Shown in pieces: positions 24,263-32,980 of a stretch of 54,147 nucleotides of DNA. The DNA lies in NCBI RefSeq assembly GCF_006228125.1, contig NZ_VDFY01000203.1, positions 1-54,147 of the forward strand, given 5' to 3'. Within the stretch, counting starts at the first letter, position 1. Each line of letters opens with the position of its first letter. The notes under the pieces were generated by a model. That model saw nothing but the letters and a program-made list of their open reading frames with translations. It had not been told where the DNA came from and made no database searches. The stretch comes from Micromonospora orduensis (GTDB lineage: Bacteria > Actinomycetota > Actinomycetes > Mycobacteriales > Micromonosporaceae). The position numbers were made by a program, and so were the translations under genes.

Positions 24263-26746
24263 ATGATCCGCCTGACCCTGCGCTCGCTGCGTGCCGAGGC
24301 GCTGCGCATGTTGCTCTCCGCGCTGGCCGTCGTGCTCGGTGTCGCGTTCATCGCGGGCACCCTGATCCTCGTGGACGGGATGCGCGCGGGGGCGTACGAG
24401 CGGGCCGGCGCCTTCGACAGGCACACCGACCTGGCCGTGTACGCCACTGGCACACGGCCGCTGCCCACCGCTTCGCTGGACCGGGTCCGGGGGGTCGACG
24501 GGGTGGCGGCCGCCGCGGGTGAGCTGACCGGCACCGGCGGTGTCGTGGGCGCCGACGGCCGGCCGGTGCTCGGCTACGCCGTGCTCGCCGCCATCCCGAC
24601 CGAGGCCGCGCTGCGCTCGTACGACGTGGTTTCCGGACGGCTGCCCGACCGCGCCGGCGAGGTGGTGCTGGACGCCGACACGGTGGCCGAGGAGGGTTTC
24701 ACCCTCGGCGCTCCGGTGCGGGTCGGCGGCACCGGTGGTCCGGCCCGCCCGTACACCCTGGTCGGCACCGTCGACGTGGCCGGCACGGCGCGCGACATCG
24801 GCGGGCCGTTCATCGGTCTGGTCGGGCCGGAGGCCCTCGCCGTGACCGGGGAGTCCGGCTACGGACGGATCATGGTGGCGGCGCGACCGGGTGTCCCGGC
24901 GGGCGCGCTCGCCGAACGGGTCCGTGCCGTGGCCGGCGTCGACACCACGGTGAAGGATCGCCAGCAGATCCTCGACGACGCCGTCGACGAGGCGGTCCGT
25001 GACCTGACCCAGTTCACCATGCTGCTGATGATCTTCGTGGCGGTCGCCGTGGTGGTGGCCGGTTTCGTGATCGCCAACACCTTCGCCATCGTGCTGGCGC
25101 AGCGCACCCGACGGACCGCCCTGCTGCGTCTGGTCGGTGCCACCCGCGGCCAGGTCTTCCGGTCGGCGCTGCTGGAGTCGGCGGTGCTCGGGGTGGTCGC
25201 CTCGGTGCTCGGGGTGCTGTTCGGGGTGGCCCTCGCCGGCGGGATGCGACTGCTGCTGATCCGCCTGGACGTGCCGGTCTCCGGTGGGCTGCGGGTGACC
25301 GGGTCGACAGTGGTGACCGCTCTGCTGCTGGGCACCGTCCTCACCGTGGGCGCCGCCCTGCTCCCGGCGTGGCGGGGGACGCGGGTCCCGCCGGTGGCCG
25401 CGTTGACCGACGCCGCCGTGCAGCCCGGCCAGGGAGCGGGTCGGCTCCGGCTGGCGCTCGGCGCGGTCGTGCTGGGCGCCGGCGTCGCCGCGCTGGCCGG
25501 TGCCGCCAGCGCCGGCCAACTGGTGCTGGTGGCCGCCGGCGGAGTACTGGCCTTCTTCGGGATCGTCCTGTTCGGACCGGTGCTCGTCCCGGCGATGGTC
25601 CGGGTGTTCGGCTGGCCGCTGCGGCGGCTGGTCGGGACGACCGCCACCCTCGCGGTGGCCAACGCGGTCCGCAACCCGCGCCGGATCGCCGCGACGGCCA
25701 CCGCCCTGGTGATCGGAATCGGACTGGTGTCGGCGTTCGTGGTGGGCGCCCGCAGCACCAAGGACGGCATCGAACGCAGCGTGGACGCCGAGATCGGCAC
25801 CGACTTCGTGGTCACCGGGATCGGACAGGATCTCCCCGCCGCGCTCACCGGCGAGCTGGCCGCCCGCCCCGAGTTGGGTGTGGTGCACGAACAGCGCAGC
25901 GCGGTCACCGCCGGCATCGAGGTCCGCGCCGCCCACCCGGCGCTTGTCGGCCGGAGCATCACCGGCGTGCTCTCCGGCGACGCGACCCGGCTCGGACCGG
26001 GGCGGGTGCTGGTACACCGGGAGTTGGCGCGGGCCAACGGCTGGACGGTCGGCTCACCGGTCACGGTCAAGGGGCGGGGGTTCCAGGTGGCCGCCGTGGT
26101 GACCGACGACAGACCGACCATGGTCGCCAGCGACGCGCCGGCCGGGCACGTCATCGACATGGCCGACGCGGACTTCGTCGCGCTCTTCCCCGACCGGCGT
26201 GGCTTCCTGGCCGAGATCGACCCCGCCGCCGGCGTCGACGCCGACCGGGCGCGGGACGCGATCGCACAGGTGCTGGCCGGCTACCCGACGGTCAACCTGA
26301 TGGACCAGGGCGCGTACAAGAAGATGCTCACCGGCACTGTCGACATGCTGCTGGCGTTCGTCACCGCGCTGCTCGGCCTGGCCGTGGTGATCGCCCTGGT
26401 GGGCGTGGCGAACACGCTGAGCCTGTCGGTGGTCGAACGGACCCGGGAGAACGCGGTGCTGCGGGCGGTCGGCATGACCCGGGCGCGGATGCGGGCCATG
26501 CTCGCGGCGGAGGCCGTGCTGATGGCGCTTGTCGGCGCGGTGCTCGGGGTCGGGCTGGGCACCGGGGTCAGCGCCGCCGCGATGGCCCTGCTGGACCGGC
26601 TCGGCGGGGACTTCCACGTGGTGCTGCCGTTCGGCCAGCTCGGGCTGATCCTCGGCGTGTCGGTGCTGGCCGCCCTGCTCGCCTCGGTGCTGCCGGCCCG
26701 TCGGGCCCTGTCCCGGCCCGTCGTCGAGGCGCTCGCCGACCAGTGA
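24263..26746 (+). CDS. ABC transporter permease, FtsX/MacB family
   Basis: 827 residues from an ATG behind CGGGAG. Layout: one N-terminal membrane helix, a periplasmic MacB-like domain (about 45-240), three helices (about 250-370) with the FtsX signature IVLAQRTRRTALLRLVGATRGQVFRS, a further helical pair, a second extracellular domain, and three C-terminal helices with VVERTRENAVLRAVGMTRARMR. This doubled arrangement is typical of actinobacterial permeases that work with a separate ATPase in lipid or peptide extrusion. No ATPase gene is adjacent, so the partner must lie elsewhere. Probably regulated by the two-component system just upstream. Confidence 0.9.
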   Translation: MIRLTLRSLRAEALRMLLSALAVVLGVAFIAGTLILVDGMRAGAYERAGAFDRHTDLAVYATGTRPLPTASLDRVRGVDGVAAAAGELTGTGGVVGADGRPVLGYAVLAAIPTEAALRSYDVVSGRLPDRAGEVVLDADTVAEEGFTLGAPVRVGGTGGPARPYTLVGTVDVAGTARDIGGPFIGLVGPEALAVTGESGYGRIMVAARPGVPAGALAERVRAVAGVDTTVKDRQQILDDAVDEAVRDLTQFTMLLMIFVAVAVVVAGFVIANTFAIVLAQRTRRTALLRLVGATRGQVFRSALLESAVLGVVASVLGVLFGVALAGGMRLLLIRLDVPVSGGLRVTGSTVVTALLLGTVLTVGAALLPAWRGTRVPPVAALTDAAVQPGQGAGRLRLALGAVVLGAGVAALAGAASAGQLVLVAAGGVLAFFGIVLFGPVLVPAMVRVFGWPLRRLVGTTATLAVANAVRNPRRIAATATALVIGIGLVSAFVVGARSTKDGIERSVDAEIGTDFVVTGIGQDLPAALTGELAARPELGVVHEQRSAVTAGIEVRAAHPALVGRSITGVLSGDATRLGPGRVLVHRELARANGWTVGSPVTVKGRGFQVAAVVTDDRPTMVASDAPAGHVIDMADADFVALFPDRRGFLAEIDPAAGVDADRARDAIAQVLAGYPTVNLMDQGAYKKMLTGTVDMLLAFVTALLGLAVVIALVGVANTLSLSVVERTRENAVLRAVGMTRARMRAMLAAEAVLMALVGAVLGVGLGTGVSAAAMALLDRLGGDFHVVLPFGQLGLILGVSVLAALLASVLPARRALSRPVVEALADQ

Positions 26747-26880
26747 GCCGGCAGGCGTGCCGCGTCGGGGACCGGGCCCCCTGCGTCGCGCCGGCGCGCC
26801 GCGTCCCACCGGGAGGGCGGACATCCGCCGGCCGGCCCCGCCGTCTTCCCCGGCGGCGGGACCGGCCAGCGGTGCCGGGT

Positions 26881-28143
26881 CTACAGGCGCTCGACCACCG
26901 GGCCGGAGCACCGGTTGCGGGTGTCGAAGACGTAGCGGGCGTGCTCGACCACCAGGTCGTAGTCGAAACTGTCGTGGTCGGTGACGACCACCACCGCGTC
27001 GGCGGCCCGCACCTCCCGCTCGGTCAAGCCGACCACGGTGACCCCGGCGGGAATGTGGTGCGCCTCGGCGTACGGCTCGACGGCGTGGACCTCGGCGCCG
27101 AGGTCCTGGAGCCGGCGGGCCACGTCGACCGCGGGGGAGTCCCGCATGTCACCTGTGTTCTTCTTGTACGCCAGACCGAGCAGCAGCAGTCGGGCGCCAC
27201 TGACGGCGCGTCCGGTCCGGTTCAGCCCGGCCATGATCCGTTGGGTGACGTGCTCGGGCATCTCGTGGTTGACGTCGTTGGCCAGCTCGATGAACCGGAA
27301 CTGCCGGCCGAGGCGGCGCTTGACCTGCCAGGACAGGTAGCACGGGTCGATCGGCAGGCAGTGCCCGCCGACGCCCGGGCCGGGCTTGAACGGCAGGAAA
27401 CCGAACGGCTTCGTCTCGGCGGCCTCGATCGCCTGCCAGACGTCGATGTCCAACGGGTGCGAGAGCATCGTCAGCTCGTTGATCAGCGCGATGTTGACCT
27501 GTCGGAAGGTGTTCTCGATCAGCTTGGTCAGCTCGGCGACCTGGGTGGAATCCACCGGCACGGTGCGCTCCACCAGACGCCTGTAGAAGCCGTCCACCCG
27601 GGCCAGCGACGTCGGGTCCACGCCGGACACCACCTTCGGCGTGTTCTCCAGCCGCCAGGTCGGGTTGCCCGGGTCGATCCGCTCCGGGCTGTAGCCGAGG
27701 TGGAAGTCGCCGGGGCTGTGCAGCCCGCTGGCCGACTCCAGCAGCGGACGCAGCAGCTCCTCGGTGGTGCCCGGGTAGGTGGTGGACTCCAGGATCACCG
27801 TGCAGCCCGGCCGCACGTACGGGCCGATGCCCACGCCTGCCTGCTCGACGAAGCTCAGGTCTGGGGTGCCGTCGCGCAGCGGCGTCGGAACGGTGATGAC
27901 GCAAACGTCGAAGCCCTCGGCGTCGGCGTAGTCGGAGCTGGGACGGTACCGGCCGCTGCCCAACGCCCGGCCCAGCCGGTCGGTGGGGATGTCCTCGACG
28001 AACGACTCGCCCGAGGCGAGCCGCTTGACCCGGTCGGTGTCGACGTCGAGGCCGATCACGTCCAGACCTGCCTCGACGGCGCGCATGGCCAGCGGCAGTC
28101 CGACGTACCCCTGGCCGATCACGACCAGCTTCTCAGCGCTCAC
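26881..28143 (-). CDS. Nucleotide-sugar dehydrogenase (UDP-glucose/UDP-GlcNAc type)
   Basis: 420 residues. The N-terminal Rossmann domain has GQGYVGLPLA. The central domain has PTPL near residue 85, ESTTYPGTTEE, and ENTFRQVNIALINEL. Catalytic Cys262 lies in GVGGHCLPIDP. The C-terminal domain has LGLAYKKNTGDMRDSPA. These enzymes oxidise the C6 hydroxyl of a UDP-sugar to a uronic acid with two NAD+. The pattern (PTPL, YSPER, NTPKVVSG) is closest to WbpA-like UDP-N-acetyl-sugar dehydrogenases, but the exact sugar is not certain. The product could feed the surface polysaccharide genes at 39-45 kb. Confidence 0.9.
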   Translation of the reverse strand: MSAEKLVVIGQGYVGLPLAMRAVEAGLDVIGLDVDTDRVKRLASGESFVEDIPTDRLGRALGSGRYRPSSDYADAEGFDVCVITVPTPLRDGTPDLSFVEQAGVGIGPYVRPGCTVILESTTYPGTTEELLRPLLESASGLHSPGDFHLGYSPERIDPGNPTWRLENTPKVVSGVDPTSLARVDGFYRRLVERTVPVDSTQVAELTKLIENTFRQVNIALINELTMLSHPLDIDVWQAIEAAETKPFGFLPFKPGPGVGGHCLPIDPCYLSWQVKRRLGRQFRFIELANDVNHEMPEHVTQRIMAGLNRTGRAVSGARLLLLGLAYKKNTGDMRDSPAVDVARRLQDLGAEVHAVEPYAEAHHIPAGVTVVGLTEREVRAADAVVVVTDHDSFDYDLVVEHARYVFDTRNRCSGPVVERL

Positions 28144-28257
28144 CCGGGCTCCCGTGGCAGATGGTGGAAATGACCTGCTGCGAGCCTAGAGTGGGCTTCG
28201 GCGACGTAAGTCCGTTTTGGTGATATCGGTGCTGGTGGGGCCGTTCGGATCGCCCGT

Positions 28258-29616
28258 TCAGCCGTTCGTCGGGCCCTCCGGGTCGGTCACCGGCGGTGTG
28301 GTCGGGGTCGACGGGCCAGTCGTCGGGTCGCTCGGGGTGGCGGTCGTCGGACCGCCGGTCGGAGCCGAGGTGGTGGCCGTCGCCGTCGGTGTCGGCGCGG
28401 TGGTCGTCTGGCTCGGCTGGATGCTCGGCGTCGCGCTGCCCGAGGCCGACGGACTGGTCGAGGGGGCGTTCGGCCGGTTCGGGCGGGCCGAGTCCTCGGT
28501 GACCTGCTCGTTCCCGGCCGGCACGTCCACCTGACCGGTCGGTGCCACGGTCGGGGAGGTGGTGGGCAACTTGACCGCCGGGGCGTCCGCGTTCTTCGTC
28601 GCGCCCAGCGCGGCCACCAGCGCGGTGACCGCCACGAGCACTGTCGCCGCCGCGCCGACCAACGCGCCCCGCCGGCCGCGTCGACGACCCGCCGGGGCCA
28701 CGGCCGCGCCGACCGGCACGTCGGTGCGGGTGCCCGGCCCGGCGTCCCGCAACGGAACGGACGACGCCATAGCGGTGGGCGGTTCGCCGCCGGTCACCGC
28801 GGTACGGGCCGCCTCGGCCATCGCCGCGCCACTGCTGAAACGGTCGAGGGGATCCTTGGCCAGCGCCCGCGAGACCAGGGCGCGGACCGCCTCCGGGATC
28901 TCGTGCGGCAGCTCCGGCGGCTCGTCGTCCAGGTGGCGTACGGCGACCTGGAGCGGGTTGTCGCCGGTGAACGGTGGACCGCCGGTGAGGCAGCAGTAGG
29001 CGACGGCGCCCAGGGCGTAGATGTCGGTGGCGCCGCTGACCGGTCGGCCGGCGGCCTGCTCCGGCGCCATGTAGAGGGCCGTGCCGGGCACCGCGTTGGT
29101 GCTGGTGATGCTCGTGACATTTGTGGAACGGGCCACGCCGAAGTCGACCAGGACGACAGTGCCGTCCTCCTGCACCAGCAGGTTGCTCGGCTTGACGTCG
29201 CGGTGCACGATGCCGCCGCGGTGCGCCGCGTTCAGCGCGTGGGCCGCCTGCGCCACGATCGACATCGTCTCGGAGACGTCGAGCCGGCCGGCCGCCTCGA
29301 TCCGCTTGGACAGCGGCTCGCCGTCGACGAACTCCATGACCAGGTAGTCGGCCCGACCGCCGTCGGGCAGGTCGTCCTCGCCGCAGTCGTACACCTGCAC
29401 GATGCCCGGGTGCCGCAGCGCCGCCATGATCCGCGCCTCGGCCCGGAAGCGGGCGATGAAGTCGGGGTCGGAGACCAGCGCCGGCAGCAGGACCTTGACC
29501 GCGACCTGCCGGCCCAGGACCAGGTCCGAGGCGCGCCAGACGTCGCCCATGCCGCCGGTGGCGACACGTTCGTCCAGGCGGTATCGCCCGCTGAGCACGA
29601 CCTCCGATGACAACAC
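28258..29616 (-). CDS. Membrane-anchored Ser/Thr protein kinase (PknB-like, no PASTA)
   Basis: 452 residues. The kinase domain (about 11-270) has Gly-rich loop VATGGMGDV, Lys41 in VAVKVLLP, HRDVKPSN near residue 138, DFG near 158 and the APE motif in YMAPEQ. A basic stretch is followed by one membrane helix at about 325-347. The external tail is rich in Pro, Thr and Ser and has no PASTA repeats, so it probably does not sense muropeptides directly. The start is GTG at 29616 with no ribosome site; TACGGT ends 6 bases upstream, which suggests a leaderless mRNA. Confidence 0.9.
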   Translation of the reverse strand: MLSSEVVLSGRYRLDERVATGGMGDVWRASDLVLGRQVAVKVLLPALVSDPDFIARFRAEARIMAALRHPGIVQVYDCGEDDLPDGGRADYLVMEFVDGEPLSKRIEAAGRLDVSETMSIVAQAAHALNAAHRGGIVHRDVKPSNLLVQEDGTVVLVDFGVARSTNVTSITSTNAVPGTALYMAPEQAAGRPVSGATDIYALGAVAYCCLTGGPPFTGDNPLQVAVRHLDDEPPELPHEIPEAVRALVSRALAKDPLDRFSSGAAMAEAARTAVTGGEPPTAMASSVPLRDAGPGTRTDVPVGAAVAPAGRRRGRRGALVGAAATVLVAVTALVAALGATKNADAPAVKLPTTSPTVAPTGQVDVPAGNEQVTEDSARPNRPNAPSTSPSASGSATPSIQPSQTTTAPTPTATATTSAPTGGPTTATPSDPTTGPSTPTTPPVTDPEGPTNG

Positions 29617-30129
29617 AGCATTACCGTACCTAGAGTGGCGCGGAACGGCGCGCTGTGGGCGTCTGGCCGGACGGCCCGTCCCGCCGGTTCCGCTGGTGTG
29701 ACCTGCGGGGCAATCGCCGCTCCGTGAGGGGCCGGTCGCCCGGCGTCACGAAGGTCGACGGATGTCCGCTGGTCTCTTGTCGAGGAATGCTCATGCTCGA
29801 CCGCGCGCACGGGGAGCGTCCGCCGGCCGCCGGCTGTTACGGCGACGCGCCGATCCGGCGGTTGGATAATTGTCACTCTTCCGTGACGCGGTGCCGACTT
29901 GTCGCCCGGTGGGTCCGCTCCTAGCGTTAGCGCGGCTCGGGCTCCGCCCGGCGGCCACGGCGGGTCACCCGTCGGGAGCCGACCGTCGTCGCGCTGGCCC
30001 CAGACCCCGGCCGAGACGACCTCGGTCGTGGCATGACCAGAATCGGTGAAGGGCGGTACGGGTGCGGATGCTGGTCGGGCCAGCACGTCGCGCCTCACCG
30101 GCCGCGGCGTGGCGATCCGCGGGCCACCG
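29617..30129. other. Intergenic region between kinase and sigma-factor genes
   Basis: No supported gene in 513 bases. It contains the presumed leaderless kinase promoter near 29623-29628 (minus strand) and an AT-richer GGATAATTGTCAC stretch at 29864-29876 that could hold a plus-strand -10 (GATAAT), but no matching -35 at the proper distance. Confidence 0.4.
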
Positions 30130-30798
30130 ATGACCGCCGAACTGACCGACGCGGTGACCGCGGCGCAGGCTGGAGACGAGGACGCGTTCCGCTTCCTCTA
30201 CCGCAGCCTTCAGCCCGGGCTGCTGCGCTATCTGACCGCCCTGGTGGGTGGGGACGCCGAGGACGTCGCGTCGGAGACCTGGTTGCAGATCTCCCGTGAC
30301 CTGCCCAGCTTCACCGGCGGCGAGTTCCGGGCCTGGACCGTCACGATCGCCCGTAACCGGGCGATGGACCACCTGCGCAAGCTGCGCCGTCGACCGTCGC
30401 TGCCGGTGCCCGTGCAGGCGCTCGCCGACCTGGCCAGCGACGCGGACACCGCCGAGCGGGCCGGGGAGACGATCGGCACCGAGGCGGCGTTGGCGTTGAT
30501 CGCCACCCTGCCGCCCCGGGAGGCGGAGGCCGTCCTGCTTCGGGCGGTGATCGGCCTGGACGCGGAATCCGCCGGTCAGGTGCTCGGTCGCCGCGCCGGC
30601 GCCGTGCGGACCGCCGCCCACCGGGGCCTGCGCCGTCTCGCGGCCCTCCTGGAACGCCCGGATCCGGCCGTCGCCGGTGTCGGATCGCCCGCCGGTGTCG
30701 ATGACGCGGTGTCGGCGGTCGACGACGGGACGATCGCGCGGCCGCCCCGTCCGCGCGGTCTGTCAGGTCGGACACACGCCGAGTCGGCGGATGGCTGA
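30130..30798 (+). CDS. ECF RNA polymerase sigma factor
   Basis: 222 residues from the ATG at 30130; an upstream ATG at 30046 would add 28 residues. Sigma region 2 (about 10-85) reads DAFRFLYRSLQPGLLRYL, DVASETWLQISRDL and FRAWTVTIARNRAMDHLRK. Region 4 (about 115-170) reads LPPREAEAVLLRAVIGLDAESAGQVLGRRAGAV. Regions 2 and 4 are joined by a short linker, the ECF arrangement. A low-complexity tail of about 50 residues follows. The next gene, a one-helix membrane protein starting 17 bases later, is the likely regulator. Target promoters are unknown. Confidence 0.9.
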   Translation: MTAELTDAVTAAQAGDEDAFRFLYRSLQPGLLRYLTALVGGDAEDVASETWLQISRDLPSFTGGEFRAWTVTIARNRAMDHLRKLRRRPSLPVPVQALADLASDADTAERAGETIGTEAALALIATLPPREAEAVLLRAVIGLDAESAGQVLGRRAGAVRTAAHRGLRRLAALLERPDPAVAGVGSPAGVDDAVSAVDDGTIARPPRPRGLSGRTHAESADG

Positions 30799-30814
30799 CG
30801 TGAGGGGATTCCGG

Positions 30815-31600
30815 ATGAACCCGAACCGGCCGGACCGGCGGGCCGACCGTGCCGAGACCGAACGGCTGCTCGACGCGGCCCGCGCCGCCGCGCCCGCCGA
30901 GCCGCCGACGCCGGAGCACGCGCTCCCGGCCACCCCCGAACCGCTGGCCCGCCGCCTCGCCGCCGCTGCCGCCCCGGCCCGGCCCGGGGAGCTGGCCGGT
31001 GAGCAGGAGGCACTGGCCGCGTTCCGGGCCGCACGGGCCAACCCGCAGCCCGCCGTGTCCCGCCGGTCACGGCGGCACCGGCTGACCACCGGCGCGGTGG
31101 CCTGGATCGGCGCGCTTGCGGCCACGGCCACGGCGGGCGTCGCCTTCGCCGCCGTCACCCTCGACCAGCCACCCGACCCGTCGCCGCCGGCGCCGAGCAG
31201 CCCGCGGCCCAGCCCCACCGACGCCGGGGCGAGCCCTTCCGGCGACCGCGGCGCCGAGCCCGGTCGGGCAACCTCCGGCACACCGTCGACCACCGGCGCC
31301 ACCCCGTCCGAGGCGGTACCCGCCGGTCAACTGCACGGGCTGTGTCGTGCCTGGCAGGCCAAGAAGCCCGACCAGCGGGAGAAGGCGCTGCGCACGCCCG
31401 GCTTCCAGGAGCTGGTGACCGCCGCCGGTGGGGCGGCCCAGGTCGGGCCGTACTGCCAGGAGCTGGTGCCCGAGGCGACGCCGACCCCGACCGCCACGCC
31501 GGTGCCGCCCCCGACGCCGGCGAAGCCGAAGTCGAAGCAGTCAGAGTCGGCGAAGGCCAGGCCGTCGGACCCACCGACGGAGCACCCCGTCCGGGACTGA
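30815..31600 (+). CDS. Single-pass membrane protein, likely partner of the ECF sigma factor
   Basis: 261 residues from an ATG with GAGGGG about 8 bases upstream; an in-frame ATG at 30791 overlaps the sigma gene. About 85 cytoplasmic residues rich in Ala/Arg/Glu precede one hydrophobic helix (about 95-115, VAWIGALAATATAGVAF). A Pro/Ser/Thr-rich stretch and a small domain with two Cys (HGLCRAWQAKKPDQREKAL, then VGPYCQELV) follow, ending in a Pro/Lys tail. It lacks the His-x3-Cys-x2-Cys zinc motif of ZAS anti-sigma factors. Its position suggests a non-zinc membrane anti-sigma factor, but this is inference. Confidence 0.7.
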   Translation: MNPNRPDRRADRAETERLLDAARAAAPAEPPTPEHALPATPEPLARRLAAAAAPARPGELAGEQEALAAFRAARANPQPAVSRRSRRHRLTTGAVAWIGALAATATAGVAFAAVTLDQPPDPSPPAPSSPRPSPTDAGASPSGDRGAEPGRATSGTPSTTGATPSEAVPAGQLHGLCRAWQAKKPDQREKALRTPGFQELVTAAGGAAQVGPYCQELVPEATPTPTATPVPPPTPAKPKSKQSESAKARPSDPPTEHPVRD

Positions 31601-31747
31601 CGATCGCGGTTGTTCCGCCCTGCGGCCGGAAATTCGTCTGTTAGACAGAGGTTGGTGACGCCGCGGACGCCCCGACACTGTCGGTGGTCGGGTTTACGGT
31701 GGCACCGTGTCCCGAAGTCGGCACACGGAGAGGGGGCACTACCGTTG

Positions 31748-32980
31748 GTGACGTCACCCGAGCTGGACCGCAGCGCGATTCTGCGTGAGTCCGCCGCCGC
31801 AGTGCGGCATCTCGCCCGGATCTGCTTCAAGACCGGCCCACCCACTCACACCGGCGTCGAACTGGAATGGACCGTGCATGACGCCGCCGATCCCGCCAGA
31901 CCTGTCGCTCCGACGCGGCTGAGGGCGGCGCTCGGGCGGCACAGCCCCGTCACCCTGGACGCGACCAGCTCGGCCGAGCCGCTGCGACACGGCGGCACGG
32001 TGACGCTGGAGCCGGGTGGCCAACTGGAGATCTCCACCCCGCCGCGTTCCTCGACCGCCGCGCTGATCGAGGCCACCGAAGCCGACATCGCCCAGGTCAC
32101 CGACCTGCTGGCCGCTGCTGGTCTGATCCTCGGCCGCAGCGGCATCGACCCGCACCGACGGCCCCGCCCGGTGCTGGAAACTCCCCGCTACCGCGCCATG
32201 CGGGGCGCCTTCGACAGGCGTGGTCCGGCCGGCCGGACCATGATGTACAGCACCGCCGGTCTTCAGGTCTGCCTCGACGCCGGCGAACCGGACCAGGTCG
32301 CCGCGCGGTGGGCAGCGGCCCACGCGGTCGGCCCACCGCTGCTCGCGGCCTTCGCGTCCGCCACCCGGCACGCCGGACGGCGCACCGGGTGGGCCTCGGC
32401 CCGGATGGCGGCGTGGCTGGCCATCGACCCGTCGCGCACCCGACCGGTCTGGACGGCCGCGAACGCCCACGAGGACCCGACCGACACCTGGGTGCGGTAC
32501 GCGCTCGCGGCGCCGCTGCTCTGCCTGCGCCGGCACGGCCCGGACTGGGCCGCCCCGCCCGGCGTGACCTTCGCCGACTGGCTCGACGGGGCGTTGCCCC
32601 ACCCACCCACCACCGACGACCTCGACTACCACGTCAGCACGCTGTTCCCGCCGGTGCGTCCCCGCGGCTACCTCGAATTGCGGTACCTGGACGCCCAGCC
32701 GGGCCGGGACTGGCGGCTTCCGCTGGCGGTGCTGACCGCCCTGTTCGCCGACCCGGGCACGGTGCGTGACGCGTACACGATCGCCGCTCCGGTGGCGCAC
32801 CGCTGGTCAGCGGCCGCCCGGCACGGGCTCGCCGACGGGGCGCTGGCCGCCGCCGCCTCGGCGCTGCTCGACCTGGCCCTGACCAGGCTGTCGCTGCTGG
32901 ACCTGCCTACCGACATCCACGACGACATCGCACGAGGCGTTCGGCGGCGGCTGACCGCCGCGGAGAGGGGAGACCGGTGA
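31748..32980 (+). CDS. egtA: EgtA, glutamate-cysteine ligase of ergothioneine synthesis
   Basis: 410 residues. It joins Glu and Cys to make gamma-glutamylcysteine, the sulfur donor for ergothioneine. The GCS2-type fold shows GVELEWTVHD near residue 35, LEPGGQLEISTPP near 95, TAGLQVCLD and LELRYLDAQPG. A GTG at 31748 or TTG at 31745 are both possible, each behind GGAGAGGGGG. First of four consecutive egt genes; its stop overlaps the egtB GTG by 4 bases. Confidence 0.92.
   Translation: MTSPELDRSAILRESAAAVRHLARICFKTGPPTHTGVELEWTVHDAADPARPVAPTRLRAALGRHSPVTLDATSSAEPLRHGGTVTLEPGGQLEISTPPRSSTAALIEATEADIAQVTDLLAAAGLILGRSGIDPHRRPRPVLETPRYRAMRGAFDRRGPAGRTMMYSTAGLQVCLDAGEPDQVAARWAAAHAVGPPLLAAFASATRHAGRRTGWASARMAAWLAIDPSRTRPVWTAANAHEDPTDTWVRYALAAPLLCLRRHGPDWAAPPGVTFADWLDGALPHPPTTDDLDYHVSTLFPPVRPRGYLELRYLDAQPGRDWRLPLAVLTALFADPGTVRDAYTIAAPVAHRWSAAARHGLADGALAAAASALLDLALTRLSLLDLPTDIHDDIARGVRRRLTAAERGDR

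Noticed and set aside
20832..26017. Very long minus-strand open frames across the kinase, regulator and permease genes
   Set aside because: Codon-shadow frames typical of high-GC DNA: no ribosome sites, no domains, and they oppose well-supported genes.
28144..28257. A small gene between the sugar dehydrogenase and the kinase
   Set aside because: The only open frames are short, lack ribosome sites and run into the kinase tail in antisense.
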